Source: Planctomycetota bacterium (GTDB taxonomy: Bacteria; Planctomycetota; UBA11346). Taken from it: a stretch of 64,000 bases of DNA. Shown in pieces: positions 46,827 to 60,800 of this stretch (position 1 is its first letter; every line of letters starts with the position of its first letter). Under the pieces are notes generated by a model. That model had not been told where the DNA came from. It saw only the letters and a program-made list of their open reading frames with translations, and made no database searches. The stretch lies in contig JANQLF010000044.1 of assembly GCA_028280785.1 (NCBI GenBank), positions 1 to 64,000 of the forward strand, written 5' to 3'. A program made the position numbers and the translations under genes.

Positions 46827-46829
46827 ACA

Positions 46830-46837
46830 GGATGTAA
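46830..46837 (+). other. Right arm of dif-like site F, left arm at 45635
   Basis: GGATGTAA followed by CTTTAAG matches the right arm and flank of sites C and D. On the far side of the IS, 45635-45650 reads AGCTGATAA then TTTTTTA, matching the left arm and spacer type. The IS lies between the two, so it may have split a site. A few unexplained bases remain at each junction. Confidence 0.25.
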
Positions 46838-46868
46838 CTTTAAGCAAAAATTAGTTGGCAGATTCGGC

Positions 46869-47279
46869 CTACCTTATATCTACAGACACTTTATACGCAT
46901 TTGCACTTTTAACATTTTTTGCCCCTTTAACATCATCATTTCTATGTGAAACATATACTTCATCTAATTCTTTTATTTTAGTTTTATTCTTAGAAAAATT
47001 TACTGTTAATTTAACTTCTTCCCCGCTTTTGATTTTTTTGTTCGCGGTAGCTCCTGGTGAAGCCTTTCCAAAGAAAAAATTTACCCCTGATTTCCTTTTT
47101 CCGTAAATCTTCCATGAACCAAATTCATCAACCTCAATGTTGGACTTAGATAGATTTTTTACCTTAACCTCTGCTACAAAAACATCATTTGATTTGTATA
47201 TTTTTTCAATCGATATACTATAAGACGATGTTTCCGCCCAAATATTAGAGAAGAGTATTATTAGAATAAATGTACGCAT
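46869..47279 (-). CDS. Hypothetical secreted Ig-like protein
   Basis: 136 residues: a short signal peptide ('MRTFILIILFSNIWAE') then a beta sandwich with 'FVAEVKVKNLSKSNIEVDE', 'SGEEVKLTVNFSK' and 'LDEVYVSH', the pattern of small DUF4352/FxLYD-like export domains. The ATG is two bases after the stop of the 85-residue gene, so the two are translationally coupled and belong to the RHS-3 locus. A periplasmic partner or immunity protein is possible. Confidence 0.6.
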   Translation of the reverse strand: MRTFILIILFSNIWAETSSYSISIEKIYKSNDVFVAEVKVKNLSKSNIEVDEFGSWKIYGKRKSGVNFFFGKASPGATANKKIKSGEEVKLTVNFSKNKTKIKELDEVYVSHRNDDVKGAKNVKSANAYKVSVDIR

Positions 47280-47281
47280 AA

Positions 47282-47539
47282 CTATAGAAAATACTCCTTG
47301 GCAACTATGAGCCCCTCGACATACTCCCTTGAAAATTCTTTACCGCTTGCATCTAGCTCATTGACAGACGGGATCTTCCTTTCTTTGATCCATTCTTTAT
47401 ACTGACCAACCTCATCATTCAATTGTATCATAACTTCCGAAATGTTATCTCTAGTAAGAAGTTTAGTCAAATGGGGATAAAACAACAATCTTGTCGTTTT
47501 TCCCTCTTTGAAAAAATTAATTAGTCTAGTCGCATCCAT
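47282..47539 (-). CDS. Small protein, candidate immunity factor of RHS-3
   Basis: 85 residues from the ATG at 47539, seven bases after the RHS-3 stop; a TTG at 47575 would overlap RHS-3 and is less likely. No signal peptide, helical throughout ('DATRLINFFKEGKTTRLLFY', 'EVMIQLNDEVGQYKEWIKE'). Size, coupling and position fit an immunity protein for the variable RHS-3 tail. No family recognised. Confidence 0.6.
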   Translation of the reverse strand: MDATRLINFFKEGKTTRLLFYPHLTKLLTRDNISEVMIQLNDEVGQYKEWIKERKIPSVNELDASGKEFSREYVEGLIVAKEYFL

Positions 47540-47546
47540 ATCGGTA

Positions 47547-48824
47547 TTATTCTGGCCAAAGCATATTATTAACAAAGTCCCAAGATTTATCGTGCAGATT
47601 ATCCTTAATACCAGGGTTAATCAACGAACGCAATCTTCTTAAAGTCATACTTCCACCACTTTCTTCAAAATAGACCTTTAGATGGTTGATTTCGTAAAGT
47701 TCATGGGCCAAATTACCTATTATCGCCTCATCACTATTCAAAATGCTTGGGTCAACCTTTACAGGGAAGTTTCCATCATCGTTAAGGAAAGACTCCCAAG
47801 TAACAATCTCATCTAGATCCAAATCATTCCCAGAAAAATACTCAGCCGCCGCATCATCAGCTTGTATCAAATCTACGTCTTCAGGGTCTAAAAAGTTAAA
47901 CTGAACACCTTCCATATCTAATTCTGTATCCTTAATACTATTCCTTAGTATTTCCTCAGCTTCATCAGTTGATCTGACTACCCCGTCCGCATTTGGGGCA
48001 AAGGGTCTCTTAGGAGCTTGGGCCGCACCCCTAATATTCTTTGGCCTCGGCCTATATTTGTAATTACTGCCCTTAAGACCTATGTCCTCCATCTGCTTAG
48101 CTAGCTTCATCACTTTTTGACGGGCTATATTCAGCAATGGACTTATCTTTTCTTTGACAGCATTAGGTAGTTTAAATTTCTTGGCGATTAAGTACCCAGT
48201 TCCACCAACTGCTACTCCTGTTAATCCGTATAATTTCGCAGCCTTTCTTCCAGCCTCTGTCTCAACAAGCCATTGACTTAATCCAGCGATTGTAGCGACA
48301 TCGCCAACGCCACCGATTGAGTACATTTGAGCGACCATATCAGCGCCAAGATCATAGTGTCTCGAAGCTGATTCTATTCGCAAATATATATAATGCTCCA
48401 ATCCTGCCTCTGGAGCATCGGTAAAGTTCCATCCACCGTTTTCCGATTTTGTTGTGGAAACTAAATATCGCCCATTTTCATATTTCATTGCAAAATTCGC
48501 TGCAAGTTCAAACCTGGCACCCGTCAAACCGTCTAATATAGGATTTTTCCTTATTCCTGGTCCAATTAAATGGATAGGTAATAAATCAAAGTGCGGAGGC
48601 GCTTTGGGGTATTCAAATCCATCTTGCGTTGTTCCCCAGGGTTGGATTATTGGAGCGTCTGGAAATTCCGCCCGAGCTAGATCCCATTGTGCTTGATTTG
48701 GGCCCTTTTTATTGTTTGGTTCAATAGTGCCATCTTCAATCCAACTAGCACTAATTTTCTTAATTTTCTTAGTTTTATCAGTATATTTTCCGTGTGCAGG
48801 ATCACCATAAAAGCGCCAAAATAA
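47547..48824 (-). other. Variable C-terminal region of RHS-3, HELYE-containing
   Basis: 425 residues after 'DPSG'. A membrane-like helix ('LYGLTGVAVGGTGYLIAKKF', about 198-217) and a basic stretch are followed by a ~150-residue terminal domain with 'NLAHELYEINHLKVYFEESG', 'LRRLRSLINPGIKDNLHDKS' and 'WDFVNNML'. The 'HELYE...H' and later 'LHDKSW' could be metal ligands (HExxE-type) of a peptidase-like or nuclease toxin. Family not identified. Confidence 0.5.
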
Positions 48825-51800
48825 CCCACTTGGATCCCATCTATTAACGGGATCTCCGCCAGCATAGGTATACCAATTAACACCATCTCTCGCTGGATCT
48901 AACTGCAGAAACCGACCTATTAACGGGTCATAATGACGATTTTGCGTATGATAAAGTGCGACGGATCCACCCTCATGCCAATAACCACGGTATCGAGGGC
49001 CAGGGTTTAGATTTGCTAATGACAATTCACCCAATGAAGCAGATGGTACCAAAGGCTGATATGTCACTTTTTCAGCATCAATGATTCTCCCAAATGCGTC
49101 ATATCGATATTTGCGAATCATGCCTTTATCAGCAGTACTATCACCAAAATGCCCATAAATACCTGTGACATCTGCACGGTGATTCTTGGTGTATACGCCT
49201 ACTGATTTCCCATTTGAAGTAAAATCATTAATTTCCCATAATGGTGCCCCTTGATAATAAGCATATTCAATCGTTGCATTATTTTTACTCGCGCTCAATA
49301 AATGATCACCATCCCACATAAATGTCGTCATATTATTCACATTGGTGCCATGTGTAACAGTTTTACGCTGCCAGCTGGAATCTGTATACTCAATAGACTC
49401 TATATTATCGCCAATTCCATCTTTAACCTGTAATAATCGATCAGCATAATCATATAAGTAGCTCTTCTGCAGAACGCCATCAATTTTAGTCTCGTATAAA
49501 TGACCTCCATCGGTATACGTATATACTGTTGATGCAGTGCCATTACTACTAGAACTCAATTGGTTAAATAAATTATAGGTAAAGTCAGTAACCACATAAC
49601 CACTAGTTGTCGCCTGCCAACGTAAACTATCCAAGGTAGTTAACGCATCATCTCGAAAAAGTGTTACGTCTTTTTCTATGGGACCATCCAACAATAATTC
49701 TTGCCTCAGCTCTTCACCACTACTACTTAGCACAATCTGCATTGTATCATCAGGCTGAATCACCAATTCAAGTACGGAAGGATGATTATTTGCTAATGGA
49801 CCAATTTCAATAGGCTCGGTACCGTCATCAATGTTCAAATGTAATGTGTAAACATTGTTATCCACTCTAGTAAGAGCATTGATTTTATACGTTGTAGGCG
49901 TAGCACCAATGGTAGTTACATCAAATCCAACACCAGCACTACCACTCGTTTCACCAACACCTAATGCCAAATCATTCGGCGTGAATGTTAATGAAAGATA
50001 ACGCACTTTATCAGTGGTAGCATCAAAGGATATGGATCCAGGTGACAAAGTTGGAGCAGAGTCAAAACCTTCAATAATTACACCAGAAAGTTGCTTCGTC
50101 TTATTGCCAAATGGATCAAAAACAAATTGATTCAAATAGTCTTCTCCATCAGCCCGAATAATATTCTCGTGTACTAAATGGTCAGCACTATCGTAAAGGT
50201 AATTCACTCGCTCTTCTTCAACTACGTTAGCAAGAGAATAAGATGGATTAGAAAAATAAGATTCAATATTATCATAAAGTGTATCAAAATTAGTCCCTGG
50301 ATTGCATTTCAATGTTATACTACCAATAAGCCTATCCTGTTCATCGTATTTACAGGCAAAAAGCTCACTGCCAGTAATATTACCAGTGTATGCCCCGCTA
50401 GCTGGATAGGTCTGTAGAATAGTAGCCAACAAGCCGCGATCTGTATAAGTATAATGTCTCATTATACCATTTTTAAAGATGACATCCTCTTTCATTCCTG
50501 CTGCAGCACCACTCGAAGCATCATAATAAGATACCTCAGTAATTTCTGCGTTGACATGTCTCCCATCTTTAATGCCATTTAGTTGGCCCAGATTATTATA
50601 GGAATATTCAAATACTCCTCGTGATTTCACCGTATTATCTAGGTTATACTCCATAGCGACAGTATTTTGGCCTGTTACCTCTGTGCTTACCAGACGACCT
50701 GCTCGATCGAAAGTTAAAATGCGAGCTTTCACAATATCATCTGGCGTACCGGGGATGGTCTCGGTTATCTTTTGCTTATATCCCCCTCCACTTACCAACT
50801 CCTTTTCATATGTTATGGTTGCCAATATCGTAGTGTCATCTATGTCTTTGATTACATTTTGAAATAAAGAATCATCGTTAGGATAATAGGTATAATTATG
50901 AGTTTTACCATCAATCCGAGTGTGTTTTTTTATTCTACCACGTGGATAATATTCAAATGTTTCGGTTTTGGACGAACTTGCATTGACACTTATTGTACGA
51001 TTAATAACTCTTTCTAGATCATCGTGAGTTTCGATTATTGTTCTGATCCCTGCTGCTACGTTTTGAGTTTTAGTTACTGTTTTTGCAATTGGATCGTAGG
51101 CGGTGGTTTGAATCCTATCCCCCGGTGCTTCAACACGATCAATAAAACGCAACTTCGAATCATAGTTGTAAGTGGTTTCACGGCCATTAACTGTTAAAGA
51201 TAATAATTCACCAGTGACACTATAATCACGATGCTCCAACAATCGTTCATTAACATATGTACTTTCTGGTAAATTTATTCCATTGTAGTCAGTTCTGTTT
51301 ACTATACCACCGACTGCAACACTTCCATTTCTCTCTCCCTTACTGATTAATGTTTTTACCTGACCAAGTGGTGTATAAGTTTTATACGATGCGCCATGAA
51401 TTGGATCATCAATTAAGACCACGCGTCCTGCCTCATCATATACCTGTTCAAAAGTTATACTTTTGTTGTCACCTAATATGCGCAGCCACTTAATAGGACG
51501 TCCCAACTTATCTCTTTCAATAATTCTATCAGTTGTCTTTAGATCTCCATTTCGATCATCTTTACTATATTGAATTTCTCCAGTAACTGGATGCATAACA
51601 TTTTCAGATGTCAAATTTAATTGCGACGTACCTCCAGTAATTCGGCCATTAATGGCATCCCTGTCTATTACTGATGCAACTAATGTTTGATTGTTCGTTC
51701 CAATTCCCAATTGCATAGTGGTAAAAGTACCAAGAGCTAAGCCATCACCACCAAGCGTAACTCCACGTGAACCGGCAAAAGTCACCTTGTTGAGACCATC

Positions 51801-54800
51801 ATTACCAGCATCTTCTACCGAGGTGCTATCTAATAACGAACCAGTTATGCTACTAAAGTTACGCTCACTTGTCACAGAATCTCCATTATACAAATAAACA
51901 TCCCTTACTTTCATAGCGTCTGAATAAGGTAGCAGAGATTTCGTTTTAGTTGCAACAGCTTGCGATCCGCCGGGTTTAATCCACGCAGTCACTGCATCAC
52001 CATTAGCATTTAGAGATCGTGCAACTTTATTACCATCTGGAACCGTCAAAGTGACATCTATGCCATCCGGGCCATAGGTCCAAGTAGAACCTAGACCACA
52101 GGCCGGAACAAAACTTATAATTTCGCCGCGACTATTATATAACGATCTGGATGACACCCCATTAATGCCAATATTTTCAATAACTCGACCATTTCTATCA
52201 TAAACCATACTCACCTTTTGTGCCAAGGGATTAGTAGTGCTCAGTTGCCAACCTAAACAGTTATTATCGGTGGAAACCAAAAGGTTTGAGCCAGTATTAT
52301 AAACCGTATCAATATTTCCCGCTGGTGATTCAATGCGTATTTCCTGATTCAATAAATTTCTGTAATAAGTGGTTACCTCAGATAATGCATTAGTTATTTG
52401 ACCTAAATAACCGGTATTTGCGTTATAGGAAAAAGTAGTGACACAATCAGTTGCTGATTCATCAGTTTCGTTGAGTAATACCTTGACCGTACGAGCAATG
52501 ATTCGACCGGCAGCATCTACTTCTTTTTTCCCTAAATTGCGAGAACCTTGTGTTTGTTCTACTAACCAATGGCTGCCATTTCGTTCATAATCGTAGTCTA
52601 TTTTAGTTACACCTGGTTGTGAGCTAGACCGCAGTCTATGCCATGTGTCATATGTGTTAGACGAAACCAATGCTGAAACAATCTGATTACTATCTTTATC
52701 TACAAGAGGGCTCGTAATAACATGTGCTATTCTATTATTTGGAGTACGCACAAAGATCTTAAATGCACCTGTAGTATCGGTAACTTTCCATGGGCGCTGA
52801 CGAGCATCATACTCATAAGACGTTTGAAGGCCGCGTAAATCTGTCGTAGTTTTTACGAGACCCTTTTCCCCTGAGTTTTCAAATGTTGTCAACAGAACAC
52901 GATTACCTGCAGTTTCTACCTTTTTTACATTTCCATATGCAGTTCTTTCAATCACTGACCATGTGTTGTTCAATTCATCTGTTGAAGTTGCTAAGAATCC
53001 AGGCTTATCCACCTCATTAGTATAAGTAAAAGTCGATGTCGCTTGGGTTGGGGAAATCATCTTTCGCAATGAACCTATATTAAATTCACCTTCATAGTAT
53101 TCATTTGTTGTAACTAAATTTACTGGCATGTGCGAACCAACACCACGTACATTTAATATGGTTGTTTTTAGAGGCATATTCAAGGTTGGATGATATTCGT
53201 ATAATATTTCACGGTTATCACCATCAGGACCAGCATACGTAATGTCATAAATAACATTGCCCCGCTCATCATATTCCTTCTCAGAACGTAATGTACCGGA
53301 TATCGATACTGATGTTCGTAGAGGAAATCCATTGCCTACATACGTATAGGTTGACGTTAGATCTTCAGCAGATGTATTCGACATTTGCCGTGTCGTTGAA
53401 GTTACAAAATTATCTTGATTCAATGTATAAGTAACAGCACCACCAAATGCCAAATTAACTATGTAATCTGGTGCAGCACTTGAATCTATTACCGTTTCAG
53501 AACCACCAGGATTTTTTTGGGCAATTTTATCAGGGTATACAATCTTAGTTACTTGACCTGTACTTAAAGTTTCGCCGTTGAAATTAGTAAACGTATTCTC
53601 GTATTTGAATGTATACTTCAAAGTGGATGTGTCTTCCAATGCAAAATCCTCACCTGGAATTATTCCTTGTTGAGGCAACGCACGCTGCTCCATACTTGTG
53701 ATATTTTTATATTCATCGTATTCAAATGAATAAATTCCTGATTTACATATATTTTTGAATGAATGAAGTTTTCCATCGCTTACAGTAAAATAATCTTCAG
53801 GATTTACACTGCGCCCATATGCATCACTTACTAATGTAATTTTATTAGTTTGAGCATCACGAGTCACGTGAATCTCTTCTTGACGCCAAGTTTTTAAACG
53901 AACTAACCAACCATCACCATTAAAGAAGTAAGTGATATGATTTAAGCGATCAAGTCTATAACGCTCACCCGCAAGGTAACCAGTTTCTTCATCCTCTGGC
54001 CATTTAGCAGCTGGTGAATTATCAACAGCTTCAGGATCCTCTGTACGCTCTTCTAAAATTGAACCAATTTCGCGATTCACACTCTTTCCACTAGAGATAT
54101 CAAATTTTACAATGCCACCAGTTTCATCAATAACCGTGGTTTCATCAACAACAAGCATATCATAGTTAGTTGTCCATCCGTATCCCCACCCACGATCTAT
54201 ATAATCTTGGCTATTATAACTAATAGACAAATCTGGACCCATTAACGGAGTATTCCATGTGTCTAGTGTAAAAGTTAAATTTAAATTCTGTTCAGATAGC
54301 TCCACCTGACCGACACTTGGTATCACCTCTATACTAGCATTTGCCGATAATGGTAAGCCAGTGGCATGCTCGATTTTCGTAAATCTATAGTGTTGATCCT
54401 CTAACTTATCAGTGTCATAATCAACTTTTACGTTCATAATGGTATTTTTATAATTTTGATTTATCAAACGCGGAGTCACAGTAATGGTAGGTTCATAGTA
54501 CGTCGCTGGTGTATTACTCTCTGACGTAAGTGTGTAAGCATAAGTGATACTGTCAAAATGATCGGGATCGGTATGGGTCAGATTAGTGGCTGCGTTTAAA
54601 AGGTTTTTCCTACTAGTTATGTGCACGGTTTCATCAAATGAATCAACATCGTATTTCCAAACGATTTCCTTCTCGATTTCTTTAATGAATGGCGATCCCT
54701 CAAACTCTTCTCTGATAGCATCTTCAATATGCACATCGACAGGCCACTGTGAGAAATCTCTTGAAAAAGTCACCTTCACTTCTTCTTCATCAACCACACT

Positions 54801-57800
54801 AGTACCCTTTGGAACATCAAACCATTGGTCCAACAACGATGGGTCATTATTAAAGTCATCAACATGCATGGGACTTGCTAAATCATGGCGTTGCATGGAA
54901 TAGATTGTGCCGTCGATGGTCAAAGTTCCCTCAATAAATATTAACCAATCTTGATATTCAGGCGACCAGGATGCATTTGCAATTCCTCCATTGTCAAACA
55001 CCCATTGGGCCAAATCCATGGACGCCTCATTAAATACATTCATAAATAAAGGATCATACGTATCCCCATCCACAACAGAATAAACACCCGGCGTTAAATA
55101 ATAATCACCATGTGTGCCGTAATCTGTAACCGAATGAATTAATCCACCTGCAACTGGCGCTAAACTCGGTATAAAATCAGAAGGGTCTTCAGCGGTGGTT
55201 TCTTCAAATAGACTAAGCGGAGGATAATTATATCCCATACCTTCATAATAATCTGGATAGGCGCGCGCATCAAAATCTTCATACATGTAATATTGTGCTA
55301 ATGTTGCTTCCCATGGTATTTTAGCCAATGTGTTATTGACTGTGACCGTCTCTTTGCTTATAGAATCAATCTTATAAAAGTACCCCGTCCCATCCCAATA
55401 TGGTTGAATGACAGCATCACCATTTTGATCGACAATGTAATCATTCAAAAATGTTTTATCGACGGTTTTGTTGCCAATTCTAAAACTATCAACATATGTT
55501 TTATAGCTAAATTGGGCGGTATCAGGAAGGATATCACCATTAATTCTATCTTCATACTTTTCGCTTGCCGTTAAACCATAAGATGATTGGAGTGCAACGG
55601 TACATAAATCAATTAGGAGCGTTGTTGGCTGTGGTTCAACACCAATATATGTACCTTCTGGATGTACTGCATGTGTAAATGATGACGATTTAAACAAACC
55701 ATTTGAAACTCCCTCTCCAGATCTTAATGAAATAACTCCTGTACTTGGTTCAGTTATATTAATTACCAATGATTCTAGAAGCAGGTTCATATCGCCAGAT
55801 ACGCTCTCATATGCGATCGACACACCAATAGTGAAATCTTCAGCTATCGACAATTCCACTCCTTCACCAGGTTGATCGTACTCGTTAACATAGGCTTCCG
55901 GATCCGGGGAATAAGTAATTTTCGCTATGGCAGCGTTAGTAATAGCATCCGATTCAGTACGGCTGACAGGTGTCTCCGTTTCCCCAACGGTCTCATAGGC
56001 GATAAACTTACATGAATATGACTCCGACTCAGATGTGATTGGCATTACCACCTGCCACTGATTATAAAATTCCTTCCTAATTGGATCAGTCTTTAAGGTT
56101 GCGTTTGACTTGGAATACAGTGTGACCGAAGGGTCTGCTGTCGAATCTACAACTACATCTGACCGTTTGAGAATAACGCCATCAATATAAGGCTGCATCT
56201 CTAAAATTGCATGCTCACTTTCTAATATTCCACGTGTATTCAATGAGTTCCAAAGCGTAAATTCTTCGACTTCTTTATATGCTATAATTGGTTGTTCACT
56301 ATTGTTAGTTTGATTAATACGAGCAACTATATAGGGAGTTCCTCGGTCTAGTACTTTTATTTGATAATTTACATCTGTTGCAGCATATATTTGATTCTGA
56401 CAATCGTAAACTGGCACATCCATTGCCCCTGGACCACCTGCGCCACCTTGGGTCACTAATAAAACCTCAGTATCTGCGGAAGTATAAACAAGTTGATCAT
56501 CATCAAAACTTACATCTCGTGTATAATCGACTTCACTGATTAATCGCTGACCTGAAAAAGGATTGCCAGCAATAATCACAGTCAGATCATCACTGGACCC
56601 CTCAACGGATATTGTACACACGCCTGGTTTGGAAAAAGTCGTCTTTAGGTGGCACCCCTTTTCTAAGATTACTGATTCACCATTAGCTAAATTCGGCAAC
56701 CCTAATAACGAAACGTTCCCAGTTGCTGTACTAGGGGCTGCCAATAATAAACTATCACCAGCTCTGATATAGATGGTCGCATTTCCTTCTATTTTCGTGT
56801 GCTCCCAGTGCACTAACTTTTGCAACGGCTGACCAGCTGTTCCACGCGCGTCAATAGGAGTCAATGTTAAAAGCGTATTTGTCTCAGGCACCAGTGGCGC
56901 GTTCATAAAAGCCAATTTATTACCGAGAGTAACGGCCCCAGGAATAACATTCCCATCAACAGCTCCTCGAACTGCCGTATCGTTAAATACACCAGCTACC
57001 TCCCAAGAATAAGGCGATACCTTAGTGGTTACCGCAGTACTTGGTGTTTGCGAGCTATCATTAGGATAATCATTGTCATCAACGACAGTGATTGTTATCG
57101 CTGATGATGGAGTCTGAATAGTATTAAGTTCAGCGTATGCTGTAATGCTGGCGCTGTCATTTAATGTAAAAGCACCTGAATAAGTTTGAAGCGCCCCTCC
57201 ATCTATTTGATAATATATTACCGCGGATGCATTCGCCGGTTCAAGGGCGATAGATAGCTGCGCGCTATTTTGATAAGTTCCACCCGACACATTTCCCGTA
57301 ACGCCATCTACCGCAAAGACAACAGCACCAAGATCATCATCAGTTACTGTAACTGTGTGTACATCGCTTGCATTCAACGTGGCATTGCTTGCAGACAACA
57401 ATTGAACAGTGAAACTTTCTTCGCCTTCAACCTCTTCATCATCATTAATAACTACGGCAATTGATTGAGTTGTTGGTCCTGTGTCAGTAAAAATAATTTC
57501 ACCAGCATACTGGACATAATCAGACGTATTCCCCAAACCACCAGTTGCAGTACCCGCCTGTAGAATATACGGCACAACTACTTGAACGCCCGTTGCTGGT
57601 GCCTGTGAAATATTCACATTTAACGATAACGTTTGATCGGCTTCAGTAATTGGTGACTGTAATGTATCCCATGATATTTCCGGAATAACACCGGTATCGT
57701 CATCTGTAATTGTGAGTGTTGTAACGGGATACGTTCCAAGATTAATCTTACCATCAGCCACATTATCCACAGCGATTAAACTAATTTCTAGAGTCTCTGG

Positions 57801-60800
57801 TGGTTCCACAATACTATCATTCAAAATTTCTATGTGTAAATTATTCGTGGTATCATTAACACTAAAATTAACAGTTCCTGAATATAGCAAGGCATGGTCC
57901 TCTGATGCAATGACATTACCACCTGTAACCTGCCATTGGACCTCAAAATCTCCAACCGCTGCATAATTTAAATTAATTGGTATATCAATAGACGATACAT
58001 TTTCAGCAACTGAATATGTATCAGCCCCAAAACTAACCGTTGTAGGATCTTGGATATTAACAATGAAGGAATTGTTAGTTCCTACCGTCCACTCATTTGC
58101 TGGCGCTGCATCAATAGTGATAGTGAGCGCCTCTGCTCCCTCTAAAATATTTTCATCTAAAACATAAACACGTAAATAATTCGCATTTTCGCCGCTATTC
58201 AACACCATTGTTTCAGTATCAAATGACACATCCGATGCGTCCGCAATGCCTGTCCCTGGCAAAGAGAGCGAATAGGTGACATTAACAATCTCAGCAAGTG
58301 GAACATCGCTCTCAAATGGGATAAGAACTACATTACTTGATTCAACAACTGTCATTGATGTATTAGTAAATTGTACAACTGGCGGCGCCTCATCGTCTAT
58401 GATTGTAACAGTCTGAGAACTCGGTATACCAATTGTTGCAGCACCTGACGAAGCAATGGATACAATAATCGTTTCATCGATCTCTAATATTGTGTCACCG
58501 GTTATTGTTATTGTTGCATTAGCCGAAGTAGTTCCTTGGGTGATAACTACTGGGGACGGACTCAATGTATAGTCACCTGAACTAGCTGATCCGGATACTG
58601 CGAGCGTAACACTTAAATCAGATGCAAGCGCATGACTAATGGTAACGGGTATAGTAACCGTAGATCCATTTATTTCATTTACAGTGCTAGCTGAAGGTGC
58701 TCCCAGTGTGACAATACTCTGATCTGCAACAATTACGGTAAGTGTATCGACGCTTACTAATTCACCGTCAGTTACAGATAATTGTAGTACATAAGTACCA
58801 GTGCTGGTAAATGTTGCTGTTGTATTCAGTTGAGACTCATCAAAAAATGATACTACATCCGGTCCACTAATAGTTGACCATGTATAGGTCAATGAACTAT
58901 TTAATGGCAATCCATCATCAGTAGCCGTACCATTTAAAGTTATAGGTGAAGCACTTAAAAGCACTTGTTGGTCGATACCGGCATCCACGACAGGTGCTGT
59001 ATTTGGCAAATAGACATCAATGGAAAAAGTCGCCAGTGGTACAGGTGGCGCTATGTTATCAGTCACACTGATCACTATGCCGGGGTAATTTCCTTCGTCT
59101 CCCTCTACCGGCAAGCCACTCACATTCCCTGTATTGGAATTAAAACTCGCCCAAGACGGTAAGCCAAGAATAGTGAATTGTAAATCATCACCATCGGCAT
59201 CAGATGCCAACGGGGTAAATGAGTAAAAAGTATTTATTTCAATTGTCGTCGCTGGTAAACCAGAAATTACGGGCGGATTATTTACTGGCAAAACATCAAC
59301 AACAAAATTTTGAGTGCCATCAGTGGTGCCCCCATCACTAACAATAACGGTGACTGTACCCGATGTAGTGACTCCTTCGCCCGGTGTCCAGGTGATTACA
59401 CCATTTTCATCAATCTCCATTCCTGTGGGTTCATTATTTAAATGAAATGACAGCTCTGCCAACGTATTATCAGGATCATCAACAGTAACCGGATACGTAT
59501 AAAGCTCCCCTTCATTAACTTCATCTCCTGCTGTTGATGTGATTACTGGTGGATCATTAACGGGGTTGATAGTGATGGTGACCTCACCCTCGACAGCTGG
59601 ATTAACATTGTCGGTCACTGAATAGACGAACGTGAATTCTGCAGGACTCTCCGATCCATCATGTGTAAAATCAAAAGAACCATCTCCACTTGGGTCAAAG
59701 GTTAAATCACCATTTGTATCTGCACTCACCAAAGTAGCGGTTAACGCAACATTTTGTGGTAATGGATCGTTGTCATTTCCAAGTACTCCAGGTGCAGCAA
59801 TATTTAAGGTGCCGCCTTCAGGTACAAAGTATTCATCATCCATTACTATCGGTGGAAGATTTACCACATCATCATTAACAATGGTAACAATGGCATCAGC
59901 ATCAGCAATTAATGCATTAACTGGTGATGATAACGTTACTTTGAATGTTTCATCGCTTTCGACATCATTGTCAGCAGTGGTTTGTATAAATATATCTGCA
60001 CTATCTGCACCGATTGCAATCGTCACTATTCCCGTTTGAGACGTATAATCGGTATCAGCAACTGCGGATGCCGGAGAATCATCCCCAGTTGTATAAGTAA
60101 CAGTAATTTCTTGATTAGCTGGTTCATCAAGACTAACCGTAACGCGCGCCAAATCACCTTCATCAACAGATGTGTCCTCAATAGTTAATGACGGCACTGG
60201 CGGCTCATCATCTTCAACGATGGTCATTTGCACAACATCAACAATGGATACGGCACTCGTACTACTCAACGTAACAATTAATGATTCAGGGCCTTCAATT
60301 ACAGCGTCATCATCTATGCTGAGAGTAAATTGTTGGGTTCCTGCAGTAGTAAACGACAATGAACTCGAGCTTAAGGTGAAGTCACTGTTAACAGCGGCAG
60401 CACCTGTGGACGTCTCTACATTCAGTACAACTGTTCCGCTAACCGTGCCGGTTAAAGTCACATCAAATGTGAAGACATCTTCATCTTCCTCTAAAGTTTC
60501 CATTGCTGTTGGCGGATTGGACAAGCTCAACATCGCCATAAGCGGCTGCGTTGTCACAAAATTCCAATTGGTATTACCACCGTCATCACAACCATTATTT
60601 GTTGCGTTAATTTGTGCACCACTCGATGCATCACTGTCTTGTGCACAGACATAGGACAGAGACTGCGTCGCATTGGCATCTACATCGAGTAACCATGCGC
60701 TTCCTGGCGTCATGCTCTCAACTTTAACACCACAACTTGCAGATCCTGCCAGCGTGAAATTATCATTAACTGCAAAAGTCTGGCCATTTTGAAAACGCAC

